From: Casuarina equisetifolia
Lineage: Eukaryota; Streptophyta; Magnoliopsida; Fagales; Casuarinaceae
DNA length: 64,000 nt
Direction: 5' to 3'
Assembly (NCBI GenBank): GCA_028551475.1
Contig: CM052357.1
Location: 15,795,931-15,859,930, forward strand
This document shows positions 38,374-49,015 of this stretch, one piece after another (position 1 is the first letter of the stretch; each line of letters opens with the position of its first letter). Under the pieces are notes generated by a model. That model made no database searches, was not told the origin of the DNA, and saw only the letters and a list, made by a program, of their open reading frames with translations. Made by a program: the position numbers and the translations under genes.

Positions 38374-38849
38374 GTTATTGAATTAGATTTGTTTTATTTT
38401 GTTTAATGTTTGTTTAAAAAATGAAAAAAATCTATGGAAATTAGAATATGTCATATATCAATGCTTATTTATAATTCCTTCACATGCACTTGTATGTCAT
38501 ATGTATTGTGAGGGAAATGTACTAGTGGATCGTCTTGCTAACTATAGTCACTCTATTTAGAATATAACAATTTTTGACCAACTTGGCACATTGCCTCATC
38601 CGTGTTTAGATGTTTATGTTAAGGATCATCTAGGATTAGGTAAGTATAAGCCACCATAGGTTAAGTGAATATGTTGCCCAATGTATTTCATATTTTTATT
38701 TTTCTTATGTGTGGTCACTTGATGTATAAGTGATTGATTTTTCTTTAAGGATTAGGATTATACCTTGCCCTTTTTACTTATTTGAGATATGGTTATTATG
38801 CCTAACCTTGTTGGTATTAATAAAATTTTTTAGGGTACCGTCCTTTTTA

Positions 38850-38878
38850 AATAAAAAAAGAAAAAAAGAAAAAAAAAG
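38850..38878 (+). other. A-rich tail of the LINE
   Basis: AAATAAAAAAAGAAAAAAAG followed by further A residues marks the 3' end of the plus-strand LINE, about 480 bp after the RNase H frame. Confidence 0.8.
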
Positions 38879-39082
38879 GCTAAAAGGCATGAACCTACAT
38901 TGCCTTACATCTTGGACCAAATGACCAAACTACATGGGCCTTAACTAGGCTAAACTACCTATAGGCCCACTAGAAGCTATCCTTACCAAAGAGCTCAAAG
39001 GGCTTAAAAATTAGGGAAGGGGGGTGTGTGGGGGTGAGCAAGGGGGGGAATGGGAAGGACTTGAGGCCCTTCTAGGCCTTAT

Positions 39083-39562
39083 TGTTCTGGACTAGCAGTA
39101 TGGGGTAAGGGATCTGTCGACAGAGGACGTGACCTACTGCCACTCGCCTATGTTGTGGAGGGAGCTATTTGTTTAGTTTCCTTGTGTTGGGTCACCCATT
39201 TGGGTGGTGCCCATGTCTTGTACCGTCGTTATGCTTTATTTGTAGTTCTGCTGTGACGTGATGTAAATAGTCTTTTTTATATAGAGTGTGACCCCATTGG
39301 GTGTATAAGAGTCTTTGTCCTGTTACTTGTAATTTGTTTACCTTGTTGCTTGTAACTTAGATGATCCTTTGGTTAAATAAAGATGTACATTTAAACATGT
39401 GTTTGTGTGCCCCCATTTATTTTACCAATTTCTCCACAGGTTGTCTTGGGACTAACCAAGTTGTTTCGTTATGGCTTTTAGGTAGTGTACTGAGAGCGTA
39501 AAAGGCTAACCCAAATCTCTATTGAGACCTAGGTGCTGCACGGATCTACTAAGATTGTGACA
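39083..39562 (+). repeat. 5' LTR of the chromovirus
   Basis: Starts TGTTCTGGACTAGCAG and ends GATTGTGACA. It contains TTTTTTATATAGAGTGTGAC as a likely TATA region and AATAAAGATG as a likely polyadenylation signal. Confidence 0.9.
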
Positions 39563-39564
39563 AT

Positions 39565-39579
39565 TGGTATCAAGGAGCC
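39565..39579 (+). other. Primer binding site of the chromovirus
   Basis: TGGTATCAAGGAGCC begins two bases after the LTR. The first eight bases fit the initiator-methionine tRNA complement; the rest diverge, so another methionine-like tRNA is possible. Confidence 0.7.
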
Positions 39580-39604
39580 AGGTTAGCTTGAGACGGATAA
39601 GAGG

Positions 39605-40640
39605 ATGGTGTTCAAGGGCACAACAGATTTGCAATGTCCAAAGAAGAGGGCAAAATGCAAGACCTCCCCATCAGACAAGGGGATCTCTCTGGAAGATAGA
39701 ATCAACATTTTAGAAAAAGAAGCTAAGGTATCCAAGACCAAGATTGAAACTTTACCAAACAAAATTGCAATGTTGACATCTGCCAATGACAAACTTGGCT
39801 TAGTTGAAAGTTACATCTCTAGTATGGAAGAAAAGATGCTGGAGTTTGGAGAGAAGCTAGATCAGTTACATAAGAGACCTAACTTCAATAATGCCCCACA
39901 CAATAACATCCCTAAACCTAAGTGGCAATCGAGATGCCACAGAAGTTGAGGATTTCATTTGGCATTTGGAGTAATATTTCAAGATGGCCCACATCATAGA
40001 TAATCAATACAAAGTGCAGACCGTAGCCTGTTATCTTACAGGAAGTGCGAACGTATGGTGGAGGAGAAAGTGCTAAGAAACAGAGACTGGAGAAGAAGAA
40101 ATCTCCACTTTTAAGGCCTTTAAGAAGGTTTGAAAGAAACAATTTATGCCAATGAACATTCATCGAAGGGATCATGATTCCCTTCGCTTCTTACGACATA
40201 CAAACACTTTACGAGCGTATGTACAAGCTTTCTCATATGCGACTTTGTATCTTAGGAACATACCAGAAGAAACTCTCTTATACTTCTTCACCATTGGACT
40301 CCAAAAGTGGGCTATGAATGAAGTAGAAAAGAGAGATGTACGTACATTAAGTCAAGCCATCTTAGTTATGGAGTCCCTACCAGATTGCAGACCCATTGAA
40401 TATGGAAACAACAGACCACTAGCTTGGGGAGAGAACTCGGGAAATGGTAGTAGTAGAACCCAATCGACTTAAAGTGGTGGGAATAGACCTCCGCCGAACC
40501 ACAATGGTGGGAACAGGATCAGACCTGCATTCAATCGGAATAATGGGGCAAGAAGGGAATGTTTCCTTTATGGTGGGCCCCACATCATGAAATATTACCC
40601 AAAAAGGAGTTTACTCAACACCATTGAACAATAACCAACC
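39605..40640 (+). pseudogene. gag of the chromovirus
   Basis: From the ATG at 39605 a coiled-coil-rich N-terminus (SLEDRINILEKEAKVSKTKI) is followed after frameshifts by a QYKVQTVACYLTGSANVWW region, KQFMPMNIHRRDHDSLR and SYATLYLRNIPEETLLYFF. These fit the gypsy gag core. The knuckle near 40560 reads CFLYGGPHIMKYYP, in which two cysteine positions are tyrosine. Stops at 39948 and 40470 interrupt it. Confidence 0.75.
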
Positions 40641-40747
40641 TAGGTTGAAGCTCTAACTAAATCCACAGTAGAACAAGATCAGTCATTAGCTTTACAAGCA
40701 TTTAATTTGTTGAAGAGTGAAGCCTTAATGTTAATTACGAGTCTCTA

Positions 40748-41100
40748 ATGTATATGGAATGCACTATCAATGGCAAGCTTGCTAGAGCCATGGTCAATTC
40801 AGCTGCAACCAATAACTTCATCACTCATACTGAAGCCAAGAAACTAGGCCTAATAGTGAGAAGAGATATAGGAGTGCTAAAAAAAGTGAACAACACACTG
40901 TGGCCAGTTGTGGGAGTAGCTCATGGAGTAGACTTATATGTTGGTAAGTGGATGGGAAAGATAGATTTGACTGTGGTGGCTATGGATGACTATAAGTTAG
41001 TCCTTGGACTAGACTTTCTTCACATAGCCCATGCATTCCCCTTCCCTACGCATAATTGCTTGTGTATCTTTGATGGGGATATGTCTTGCCTCATCCAAAC
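40748..41100 (+). pseudogene. Retropepsin-like protease of the chromovirus
   Basis: MECTINGKLARAMVNSAATN corresponds to the gypsy 'G......LVDSGATHNFI' active site, but D-S-G is N-S-A, so the catalytic aspartate is lost. The downstream YKLVLGLDFL motif closes the domain. The reading frame then runs open to the start of RT at 41476. Confidence 0.8.
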
Positions 41101-41289
41101 CCAAGCTATGGGGCCAGCACAGAAGAGTCTTTTTGCCATGCAATTGAAGAAAGGCATGCGGAAAGGCACGGAGACGTACTTGGCTATGTTAAAGGAATCA
41201 GAGGTGGTGATAGAAGACGAGCTTCCAGAGATCATTGCCAACCTTTTAGAGGAAAATGGGGATGTAATGCCTCTTGAATTGCCAAAGGA

Positions 41290-42115
41290 ACTACCACCTC
41301 GACGGGAGGTGGATCATGCGATCGAACTAGAACTAGAAGCTAAGCCATCAGCAAAAGCTCCTTATCGAATGTCTCCATCAGAACTCGAAGAACTTAGGAA
41401 GCAATTGAAGTCCCTACTAGATGCAGGATATATCCAACCAGCAAAAGCACTGTACGGTGCCCTGGTTCTATTCTAGACTAAGAAAGACAAGTCTCTATGG
41501 CTCTGCATAGACTACCAGGCATTGAACAAGGTCACTGTAAAGAACAAGTATCCCATTCCTCTGATTGGGGACTTGTTTGATTAATTGGGTCACGTCTGTT
41601 ACTTTACAAAGGTGGATCTATGATTAGGCTATCACCAGGTCAGAATTGTAGCTGGGGATGAGCCAAAGACGACCTGCGTGACTTGCTATGGCTCATTTGA
41701 GTGGCTGGTGATGCCGTTTGGACTGACCAACACTCTAGCCACATTTTGCACCTTGATAAATAACTTACTTCAGCCATACCTGGACAAGTTTATGGTCGTC
41801 TACCTAGATGACATTGTGGTCTACAGTAACTCACTTGAGGAGCATGAGGAGCATTTGAAGATTTTGTTCAAGGTGCTGCATGAAAATCAGTTGTATCTCA
41901 AAAGAGAGAAGTGTTCATTTGCTCAGGAAGAAATGCATTTCCTTAGCCATGTGATTAAGCAAGGAACTCTCCGGATGGATCCTACAAAGGTAAAAGCCAT
42001 CCAAGATTGGGAAGCTCCCTCTAAAGTTATAGAATTAAGATCTTTCTTAGGTTTAATTAACTATTACAGACGTTTTATTATAGGGTTCTCCACAAGGGCT
42101 ACATCTCTAACTTAA
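41290..42115 (+). pseudogene. Reverse transcriptase of the chromovirus
   Basis: Blocks: REVDHAIELE, APYRMSPSELEELRKQLKSL, a TAG just before [20 protein letters not shown], then KNKYPIPLI, two more stops, [31 protein letters not shown] (active site intact at about 41795-41830), [20 protein letters not shown] and [13 protein letters not shown]. Three in-frame stops are TAG, TAA and TGA at positions where Q or R codons are expected. Confidence 0.92.
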
Positions 42116-42119
42116 CTAC

Positions 42120-42690
42120 TAAAAAGTCCAATCCTTGGGATTGGACTGAGATGTGTCAACAAGCTTTTGAAGATTTGAAAGTTGCGGTGACATAGGAACT
42201 AGTGTTAGTACTACCAGATTTCTCTAAGCATTTTAAAGTACACTCCGATGCTTTTAATTTTGCCATTGGGGGTGTGTTGATGCAAGAAGGTCATTCAATC
42301 GCATTTAAAAGCAGAAAGTTAAATGTAGCTGAGCGAAGGTATATGGTATAAGAAAAGGAAATGATGGCAATCATCCATTACCTAAGGACGTGGCATCACT
42401 ATCTATTGGGTTCATAGTTCTTAATCCAGACAGACAATGTGGCAACAAGCTTCTTCCATTCGCAAAAGAAACTGACTCCAAAGCAAGCCAGATGGCAAGA
42501 TTTCCTAGCGGAGTTTGATTATGTTATGGAATACAAGCCTGGGAGAGGCAATGTAGTGGTTGATGCTCTCAACAGAAAAAGTGAATTGGCTATTGTGAGC
42601 ATGGTAGTGGGGGATACACTACCAATCATAAAAGAAGGTATGGCTCATGATCTAGTGGCTAAACAATTGATGCAACTTGTGGACTAGGGC
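42120..42690 (+). pseudogene. RNase H of the chromovirus
   Basis: PWDWTEMCQQAFEDLKVAVT, LPDFSKHFKVHSDAFNFAIG, GVLMQEGHSIAFKSRKLN, YMV then a TAA, EKEMMAIIHYLRTWHHYLLG, QTDN, ARWQDFLAEFDYVMEYKPGR and VVDALNRKSE. The set is complete; stops at the VT/ELVL, MV/EKE and GS/FLI junctions. Confidence 0.9.
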
Positions 42691-42693
42691 AAG

Positions 42694-43755
42694 ATGAGGC
42701 AATTCTGGATAGAGGATGGACTACTCTACACAAAAGGGAGGCGCTTGTATGTGCCTAAGTGGCAAAACCTCCGCCGTAAGCTTATTAGTGAACACCACGA
42801 CAGCAAGTGGGTAGGATATCTAGGACAACGGAGGACAAGGGCATTTCTAGAAGCCTTGTATTACTGGCCCAACATGCGAGATCAAATAGAACAGTTTGTG
42901 AAGACCTATCTCATTTGCCAACAGGATAAACCAGGGAGGAAAGTTACCAGGGGACTGTTGGAGCCATTATCGATTCCAAGTCGTCCATGGGAGAGTATCT
43001 CTATGGATTTCATTACCAAGCTACCAAAGTCAGATAGGTGTAGCTCAATTCTAGTGGTGGTAGACTGTTTCTCAAAATATAGGACCTTTATACTGGCCCC
43101 AATGGAGTGTACTGCTAAAGTCACGGCACGCCTCATTTTGAAGCATGTCATGAAATATTGGGGTTTACCACGGAACATTGTAAGTGATCGAGATCCATGA
43201 TTCACTGGTCGATTGTGGTGAGAATTGTTCAACCTCTTAGGCTCAGAATTACGGTTCTCTGTATGCTTCCACCCACAGACAGATGGGCAGACAAAAAGGA
43301 AGAATAGCTTGTTGGAGATGTATCTACAACACTTTGTTGGTGAGAACCAGAAGGGCTGGGCGAAGCTAATGGATGTAGCGCAGTTTTCCTATAACTTACA
43401 GAGGAGTGAGTCGGCCAATAAGAGCCCTTTTGAGTTGGTGATAGGATTGTAGCCCTTGACCCTTCTGACAATTGAAGTAAAGCCATCAAGCCAATGTCCC
43501 GGTGCGCATGAATTAGCAAGCTCGTGGAAGAAGAGTGCAAATGTGGCCAAATCCTACTTGAACAAGGCTATTAAGAGGATGAAGAAATGGGCTAATAAGA
43601 AGCGTAGACCAATTGAATACAACGTTGGGGATCAGGTATTGGTGAAATTTCTCCTTTATCAGTATAAGGCATATAGACCTCTTCATGAGGGTTTGTGTCG
43701 AAAGTATGCAGGACCGTTTGAGATCGTGGATAGAATTAGCAAGGTGGCTTATTAG
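42694..43755 (+). pseudogene. Integrase of the chromovirus
   Basis: The HHCC zinc finger spans SEHHDSKWVG...YYWPNM...LICQQDK. The core follows with ISMDFITKLPKSD, VDCFSKYRTFI, the YWGLPRNIVSDRDP block, a TGA where DRDPRFTG is expected, a second TGA where WRELF is expected, and FHPQTDGQTKRKN (normally TERVN, so the catalytic E is lost). The C-terminal part has MKKWANKKRRPIEYNVGDQV and RKYAGPFEIVDRISKVAY. Integrase inserts the cDNA and is non-functional here. Confidence 0.92.
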
Positions 43756-43879
43756 CTAGACCTCCCGTATGGCCTCAAGATCTATCTGGTCTTCCATGTG
43801 AGTATGTTGGAGCCGTTCCACAGAGATGAGGTTGAGGTGGGATGGAGGCAGTCCAAGCGGGCTCCCTTGACAATGTTGA

Positions 43880-44078
43880 AGTCGTTTAACCAGGATGTTG
43901 AGAGGATCTTGGATGATCGAGTCCTTGATAAGAAAAGAGTTCATCCATGACGTCAATTCCTTATCAAGTGGAAAGGCCTGCCAATCAGGGAGTAACCTGG
44001 GAGTTTGAAGAAAAGCTGTGGCAGTTTAGGAACCTTATCGAAGACTACTTGGCAATTGCAAAAGCTTCACCGACGTGA
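43880..44078 (+). pseudogene. Chromodomain at the integrase C-terminus
   Basis: VERILDDRVLDKKRVHP, a TGA, RQFLIKWKGLP, then after a frameshift TWEFEEKLWQFRNLIEDY. This is a chromodomain (V..I.D.R......FLVKWKG....TWE......F...I..Y), the marker of chromoviruses. It directs integration toward particular chromatin marks (family knowledge). Confidence 0.88.
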
Positions 44079-44317
44079 ACGCGCACCACAAGGGACCTTT
44101 GTTAGACTAGGGTGACTCACTAAAGTGTTACATGGAGGTGAGTTGAAATGGCACACTAAAGAAGGCCTAGAGCGAAGGGAGGAGTCTACACTAAGATGCT
44201 GCGAAGACGAAGGCTGGCTGGACAAGTACGGGTCAGACATTATGGCCTCAATCGATAGGGTGTGTTCGATGAGCCCAACCCCTAGTGTGTCCCAGTGCCG
44301 AGGACATCGTTGGTTTG

Positions 44318-44329
44318 AGTGGGGGAGAA
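44318..44329 (+). other. Polypurine tract of the chromovirus
   Basis: AGTGGGGGAGAA lies immediately before the TG of the 3' LTR. Confidence 0.85.
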
Positions 44330-44808
44330 TGTTCTAGACCGGCAATACGAACCAAGGGATCTGTCGACAGAAGATGTGACCTGCTGCCTCTCGCTTATGC
44401 TATGGAGGGAGCTATTTGTTTAGTTTCCTTATATTGGCTCACCCACTTGGGTGGTGCCCATGTCTTATACCGTCGTTATGCTTTGTTTGCAGTTCTGTTG
44501 TGACGTGATGTAAATAGTCTCTTTGTATAGAGTGTGACCTCGTTGGGTGTATAAGAGTCTTTGTCCTGTTGCTTGTAACTTATTTGCCTTGTTGCTTGTA
44601 ACTTGAATGATTCTCTTGTTAAATAAAGATGTACATTTAGACATGTGTTTGTGTGCGCCCTTTTATTTTGCCAATTTCTCCACAAGTTGTCTTGAGACTA
44701 ACCAAGTTGTCCGGTTGTGGCTTTTAGGTAGTGTACTGAGAGTGTAGAAGATTGACCCAGATCTCTACTAAAACCTAGGTGCTGTACGAATCTACTAAGA
44801 TCATGACA
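44330..44808 (+). repeat. 3' LTR of the chromovirus
   Basis: Starts TGTTCTAGACCGGCAATA and ends GATCATGACA. It aligns end to end with 39083-39562, with scattered substitutions. Confidence 0.9.
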
Positions 44809-44813
44809 TTATG

Positions 44814-45990
44814 GTTATTGGAGAGGAGCAGCTTGAGCATGCAACAAGGAATGTCCAAACAACTAGAGTTGATGGAAGCTTAAGATTCCATATGAGAGTT
44901 GCATAGTTGTTGTCTCATGGTGAATGAAGACATAGACAAAAAGGAAAATCTCCCTTTAAGTGCACACAATGCAATGGTGGTTGGTTTGTCCATCCTAATA
45001 TGTTCATTTGGTATTTAAAAGGTAGCAAATCCTTATTAGGAATATTTGAATAAGTGGTAGAACATATTAATCATCAAAAGTGACAATGATTGATCCTACT
45101 CTTCAGCTACTCTTTTAAAGAACTTTAATGCTTTAATGTATTGTAACTTTGAGTAGCAATATCTTAATTATACTATTTGTTTACAAAATAACTAATAACT
45201 AGTAGGAGTTGACCATCAAGCAAAAATGAAATACAAATGAATTTACAAACAAAGGAAAAGAAAATTTGATACTTGATTGCAGTTTTCATGAGCAACAAAT
45301 TGGCCTTTAAATTGATAGGCAAGGGATTGGGATTGGGATTGGGATAAGGCTTGGATAGTGTTAAGTTCAACATTCATAAAGAACAACAAATAGAAAAAAA
45401 GAAAAGAACCAACAATGATCCTTCAATAGAAAAATAGAAAATATACAACCACTCAAATAAGAATATGGTCCTTTCTTGTCCTTAACTTATTTAAGTATTA
45501 GAAGTTGGTTTAACTACTTTAAGTAAAGATAGTATTTGGAAAATCATTGTGTTAACTAATTTTGTAAATAGTCTAGAATTCTCCATATAAGGCTGTATTG
45601 AAGAGAGGAGTTGTTCAAATTTATAAAACAAAACATAATGTTTTCCTTTCTTGTGTAGGACTTTATTGTCCAATACAAATACTATGGCAAGTTTGCTTCT
45701 AATTATCCTTATTTTTGAATCCAAGATAACGTATACATGGTTTCATAAAAAGTACTTAGAAAACCTAATTTACCAATTTGTGGATAACCTGAAGAATACA
45801 AGTGAAAGTCAGTTCACAATTCATCTTTCTGATAGTTTAGGATGACTTGGAAACCAAATTGAATGAGTTCAATGATTTTCGAAACACTCCTGAAGAATTC
45901 AAAATGGTTTTTAATAGCATTAAATAGGTAAAAAAAAAGAGTCGGATTTTTTTCTACTGCTTCCTGAATCAGTATACGTTAATTAATCAC
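44814..45990. other. Spacer with possible decayed coding sequence
   Basis: No named feature. Between about 45640 and 45950 the plus strand, read across frames, gives protein-like pieces such as YLENLIYQFVDNLKN and LETKLNEFNDFRNTPEEFK, followed by a short poly-A run at 45931-45939. This could be a processed pseudogene fragment of a gene I cannot name. Confidence 0.3.
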
Positions 45991-46879
45991 ATTGCTTCGG
46001 AGTTTCAATAGGGTTTATTTTCTTAAAAGAAGAGATACAACTGATGTTGTTTCCAGATTTGAGGCCCAAATAAAGTCATCAGGGCCATTACAAAACGGGC
46101 CAGGCTTCACTCTCCCTTATTTCTGGACACAGTTGGAGAGTGATCTGGGACTCAACAGTGTATCTTTCCGAATCCGGCGTAGTTCCTCATTTTAAGAACT
46201 CCATGAGATCGTCGGCCCATCTCACCTATTTATATAAATCTGTCCTCCAAAAATAATCATTTATTGTAAATTCTTCTGCATATTTCCTGTGAGTCGCTCA
46301 ATGGTCCACCAAATCAAAGCAAGTCAAACAACAAATTAAACTAGTAAAAAAATGGGATTTAGAAACCCTCTGAGTATTTCTGATTGGAACCCTTTGGAGG
46401 AGAGGAAATTTAGTTCCCCGCTCACGATATGTCGAGACCATTACCACTACGTACACCTCGAATCTTTGTTGCTATTTGAACAAGTATCTCAAATGCGACA
46501 AGTTCCGTGATTAGGACTCAGATTTAATCCTCTTTTTAACAACCATCAATCGAAAAGAGCCAAGAAATGAGCAGCCAGTTTGATCCCACAACGTCAACAC
46601 CATGTTTTATCTCGCTAGTGACCCCTCTGTTTCCTGGACATATCTTGAGCTAGTAAGGCATAAAAGTGCCAGCTCACTCAAAAATGTAGCCATCCATCCA
46701 CCAATTGACTTGATGTTCATCCCCTTCTTTGCCACTCCTCGGATGTGGATTGGTACCTTGTTCCATACTTACCCAGGCGGACCAAATAGATAATCAACCA
46801 TCATAATCCCGCCTAACTCAAACAAAAGTTCCAGTCCTTTTCACACACTATCTTCATCAATCACCTTCCCCTCGTTTTT

Positions 46880-47490
46880 GTCTTACGTGTTTACAAATGA
46901 ATAGAAAGTCTATGCCTGAATGTAGACATAAACTAAAACGCTTTTCTTGTGTTGAATTTGATAAAAGAGTAGGATGCCGTTCATGACATTATTTTATTAC
47001 GGATACAAGGTATCCAAATCTGAACCACCCACTTGTCGGCTAAAGATCTGCAAAAGCGGGAATCAAATTGTTTAAGATCAATATTAGTACAAGAAAAAGA
47101 CCCCGGTTAAGGAAAAGATCAACACGAAGGCATTCCTTGAGACCATTTCAATTTTGTGGGGGCAGTCTATCTAATCATATGAAAAGAAAAAGAAAAAGGG
47201 CAAGAAAAAGAAGGTGCTGCGTGCTCAATCTCTTCCTGTGGACGCACAACGGAAAATGGTCAATCTGGGCGGTTTTGTTTGTGAAGTGCTGTTAAAAGCC
47301 AGAGCCTGGACACCGCGTGGCAACCCGGCAGACCTTCCAAAAGAAGCACGTAAAGATAGGGGAGCTCCGGCTTTAAACTTTGTCCCCACGCACGACTCTC
47401 TACGAGGAAGGACAAAGAAAACCGGGATACGTGTCTTCGACTTTTCAACGACTATTTCTTCCAGCCATGGATTCTTGCCACGTCATCAGG
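46880..47490 (+). promoter_or_regulatory. ABRE-like ACGTG elements upstream of the HD-Zip gene
   Basis: ACGTGT at 46885, ACGTGTC at 47429-47435 and GCCACGTCA at 47477-47485 (reverse TGACGTGGC, a strong abscisic-acid-response core) lie 0.6 to 1.2 kb upstream of the predicted start. Relatives ATHB7 and ATHB12 are induced by abscisic acid and drought through bZIP factors binding such sites. The motifs are seen; their function is inferred. Confidence 0.5.
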
Positions 47491-48046
47491 TTGCCCCAGG
47501 ATCTCCCTAGCAAAAGACATCGGTTGCCGCACAGCAAGTCTTCATCCGTGTCAGGTGGCGAGATGCTATTGGTTAAGGGTTGACAACTAGCACATACTTG
47601 TCGTCTAGCAACTTAAGTTTTTGGCTAAACAATATTTTGCCTTTCTTTCAAATTATTTATTTGAGTAATTTCTTCATCGTTGGAATTGATTTTTTTAGAT
47701 TGCATTTTCTAGAAGACTTAAAGGTTGGGCTCGTTGCCGCCGCGTTTCTGATCACGACTCAACCAAGCTTCTCTCACCAAGTAGGTTGCTGCCGCGGCTT
47801 ATGGTGAAGTGGCTAAAGCCGGGGCTTGATTCCATGCTTTTTACTGTAATTTATCCCCAGAATGGATGGTACCTACGACGTTTAATCAAATTAAGCAGAG
47901 TTGCGGAGTTGTGAGTGACCACAATGGACAGCGCTTGCAACGCATTAGTGGGAAAGCAGTACACGTTATCAATCTCCATAGGCTTTGTATATAAAGCAGG
48001 AAATAGGAAATCCAGTGAGACGCGAAACCATGGCGAAGACCCCACC

Positions 48047-48053
48047 TATATAG
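48047..48053 (+). promoter_or_regulatory. TATA box of the HD-Zip gene
   Basis: TATATAG lies 129 bp before the start codon and predicts transcription from about 48078, giving a leader of roughly 100 nt. Confidence 0.65.
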
Positions 48054-48082
48054 AGTGACATTTCCCAGAGAGCACCCCTATA

Positions 48083-48160
48083 ATGCTTGCATATCGCCAA
48101 GCACACAATCCCAAAAGCATTTTCTATATCACCAGGTTTCAGGAGATAAAGGTTCCTTAG
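48083..48160 (+). other. Possible upstream ORF, 25 codons
   Basis: ATG at 48083 opens a frame starting MLAYRQAHNPK and ending with TAG at 48160, 21 bases before the main start. It counts as an upstream ORF only if transcription begins at or before 48083, which the TATA position leaves borderline. Confidence 0.3.
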
Positions 48161-48181
48161 TCCGTTGAGAATCCCAACAAG

Positions 48182-49015
48182 ATGTTGGGTAACAGAGAAT
48201 ATTCTCCTCCGATGATGGTGGCAGCAGAGCCTTTTACCTGCATGGACTCGCTCACCGCTATGACGAAGAGGAAGAACAAGAATAAGAGAAGGTTCAGCGA
48301 TGATCAAATCAAATCGCTGGAGACAATGTTCGAGCTGGAGTCAAGGCTTGAGCCGCACAAGAAGCTGAAGCTGGCAGGAGAGCTTGGATTGCAGCCCCGG
48401 CAGGTCGCAATATGGTTCCAGAATAAGAGAGCTCGGTGGAAGTCCAAGCAGCTGGAACGTGACTACAACCTACTACGATCCAATTACAACAGCCTCGCTT
48501 CCATGTTCGAAGCTGTGAAGAGAGAAAAACAGGCCTTGGTTGCTCAGGTACTTCTATTAAAATTATGAGATCGAGTTCATTTCTTACAGCGTACTATTAG
48601 ATGAAGCAGTTTTGTAGTTCACATTAAGATTTAACGAGATGTGTTTTATCTTTGGCAGTTGCAGAAGCTGAATGATCTGATGCAGACGCCGGAGGAAAGG
48701 GAGTGTTGCAGGCTAGATCAAGCTGTTAATAGCGCCCATAGTGAATCGGGAAATGCAGGCACAACCAAATGTGAATCCGATACAAAGCCAACTTTGTCAA
48801 GGGATAAATACGAAGAGCAGGGACGAGGTGTCCTGTCAGATGAGGAGAATAGAATAAAGGAAGAGCACTTTGGACAGGGGAATGAACCCAACCTTCTGAA
48901 TATGGTGGAAGTCGATAGTTCTATAACATCACCTGAAGATTGGGGCAGTTGGAATTCCGATGGTCTCTTCAACCTATCAACTAGTGATCCTCAGTGGTTG
49001 GACTTCTGGTCTTGA
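48182..49015 (+). CDS. HD-Zip class I transcription factor, ATHB7/ATHB12 type (two exons)
   Basis: The coding sequence joins 48182-48547 and 48659-49015, 240 residues. Splicing CAG|GTACTT ... TTTGGCAG|TTG is GT-AG, phase 0. The homeodomain is at about residues 36-90, with helix 3 [15 protein letters not shown] (W78, F79, N81, R83). It is followed without a gap by a leucine zipper with heptad residues L91, L98, L105, V112, L119 and L126; the intron falls after residue 122, inside the zipper. The N-terminal EYSPPMM...AEPF and the C-terminal aromatic-acidic end PQWLDFWS match ATHB7/ATHB12 (258 and 235 residues, from memory). It would be a nuclear factor binding CAATNATTG-type sites as a dimer, acting in abscisic acid and water-deficit responses. 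The start has the family N-terminus, and no upstream in-frame alternative is needed. The only intact host protein gene in the window. Confidence 0.97.
48548..48658 (+). other. Intron of the HD-Zip gene
   Basis: 111 bp, GT...AG, T-rich before the acceptor. Its removal joins EKQALVAQ to LQKLND, keeping the zipper register. Read through, exon 1 would end at an in-frame stop at 48566. Confidence 0.95.

Larger units (their letters stand above)
32900..38879 (+). mobile_element. L1-type LINE, decayed, with poly(A) end
   Basis: The order is ORF1 with a DUF4283-like region and zinc knuckle (about 33040-33980), ORF2 starting at 34536 with endonuclease, reverse transcriptase, a zf-RVT-like block and RNase H (to 38373), then a 3' region ending in an A-rich tail at 38850-38878. 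This is the standard plant L1 arrangement. Frameshifts and stops occur throughout, and YADD is YAND. The 5' end is not defined and no target duplication was identified. Confidence 0.85.
39083..44808 (+). mobile_element. Ty3/gypsy chromovirus retrotransposon, inactive
   Basis: Two LTRs (39083-39562 and 44330-44808) bound gag, protease, RT, RNase H, integrase and a C-terminal chromodomain, in gypsy order with integrase after RNase H. A TTAT duplicate is seen on each side (39079-39082 and 44809-44812); a fifth base does not match. The integrase blocks (YYWPNM, CQQDKPGRK, MDFITKLPKSD, YWGLPRNIVSDRDP, FSYNLQRSESANKSPFEL) look most like the Galadriel-type chromoviruses I can recall; a lineage search would settle it. 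Stops in every domain disable it. Confidence 0.93.

Noticed and set aside
48182..48568. Single-exon reading of the HD-Zip gene ending at 48568
   Set aside because: The extra residues come from the intron; a GT-AG intron joins to the second exon with family-specific zipper and C-terminus.
48718..48972. 84-codon minus frame
   Set aside because: Shadow of the second exon of the HD-Zip gene.
48182..49015. HD-Zip gene as a miR166 target
   Set aside because: miR166 targets class III genes in their START domain; this class I gene has neither that domain nor a visible complementary site.
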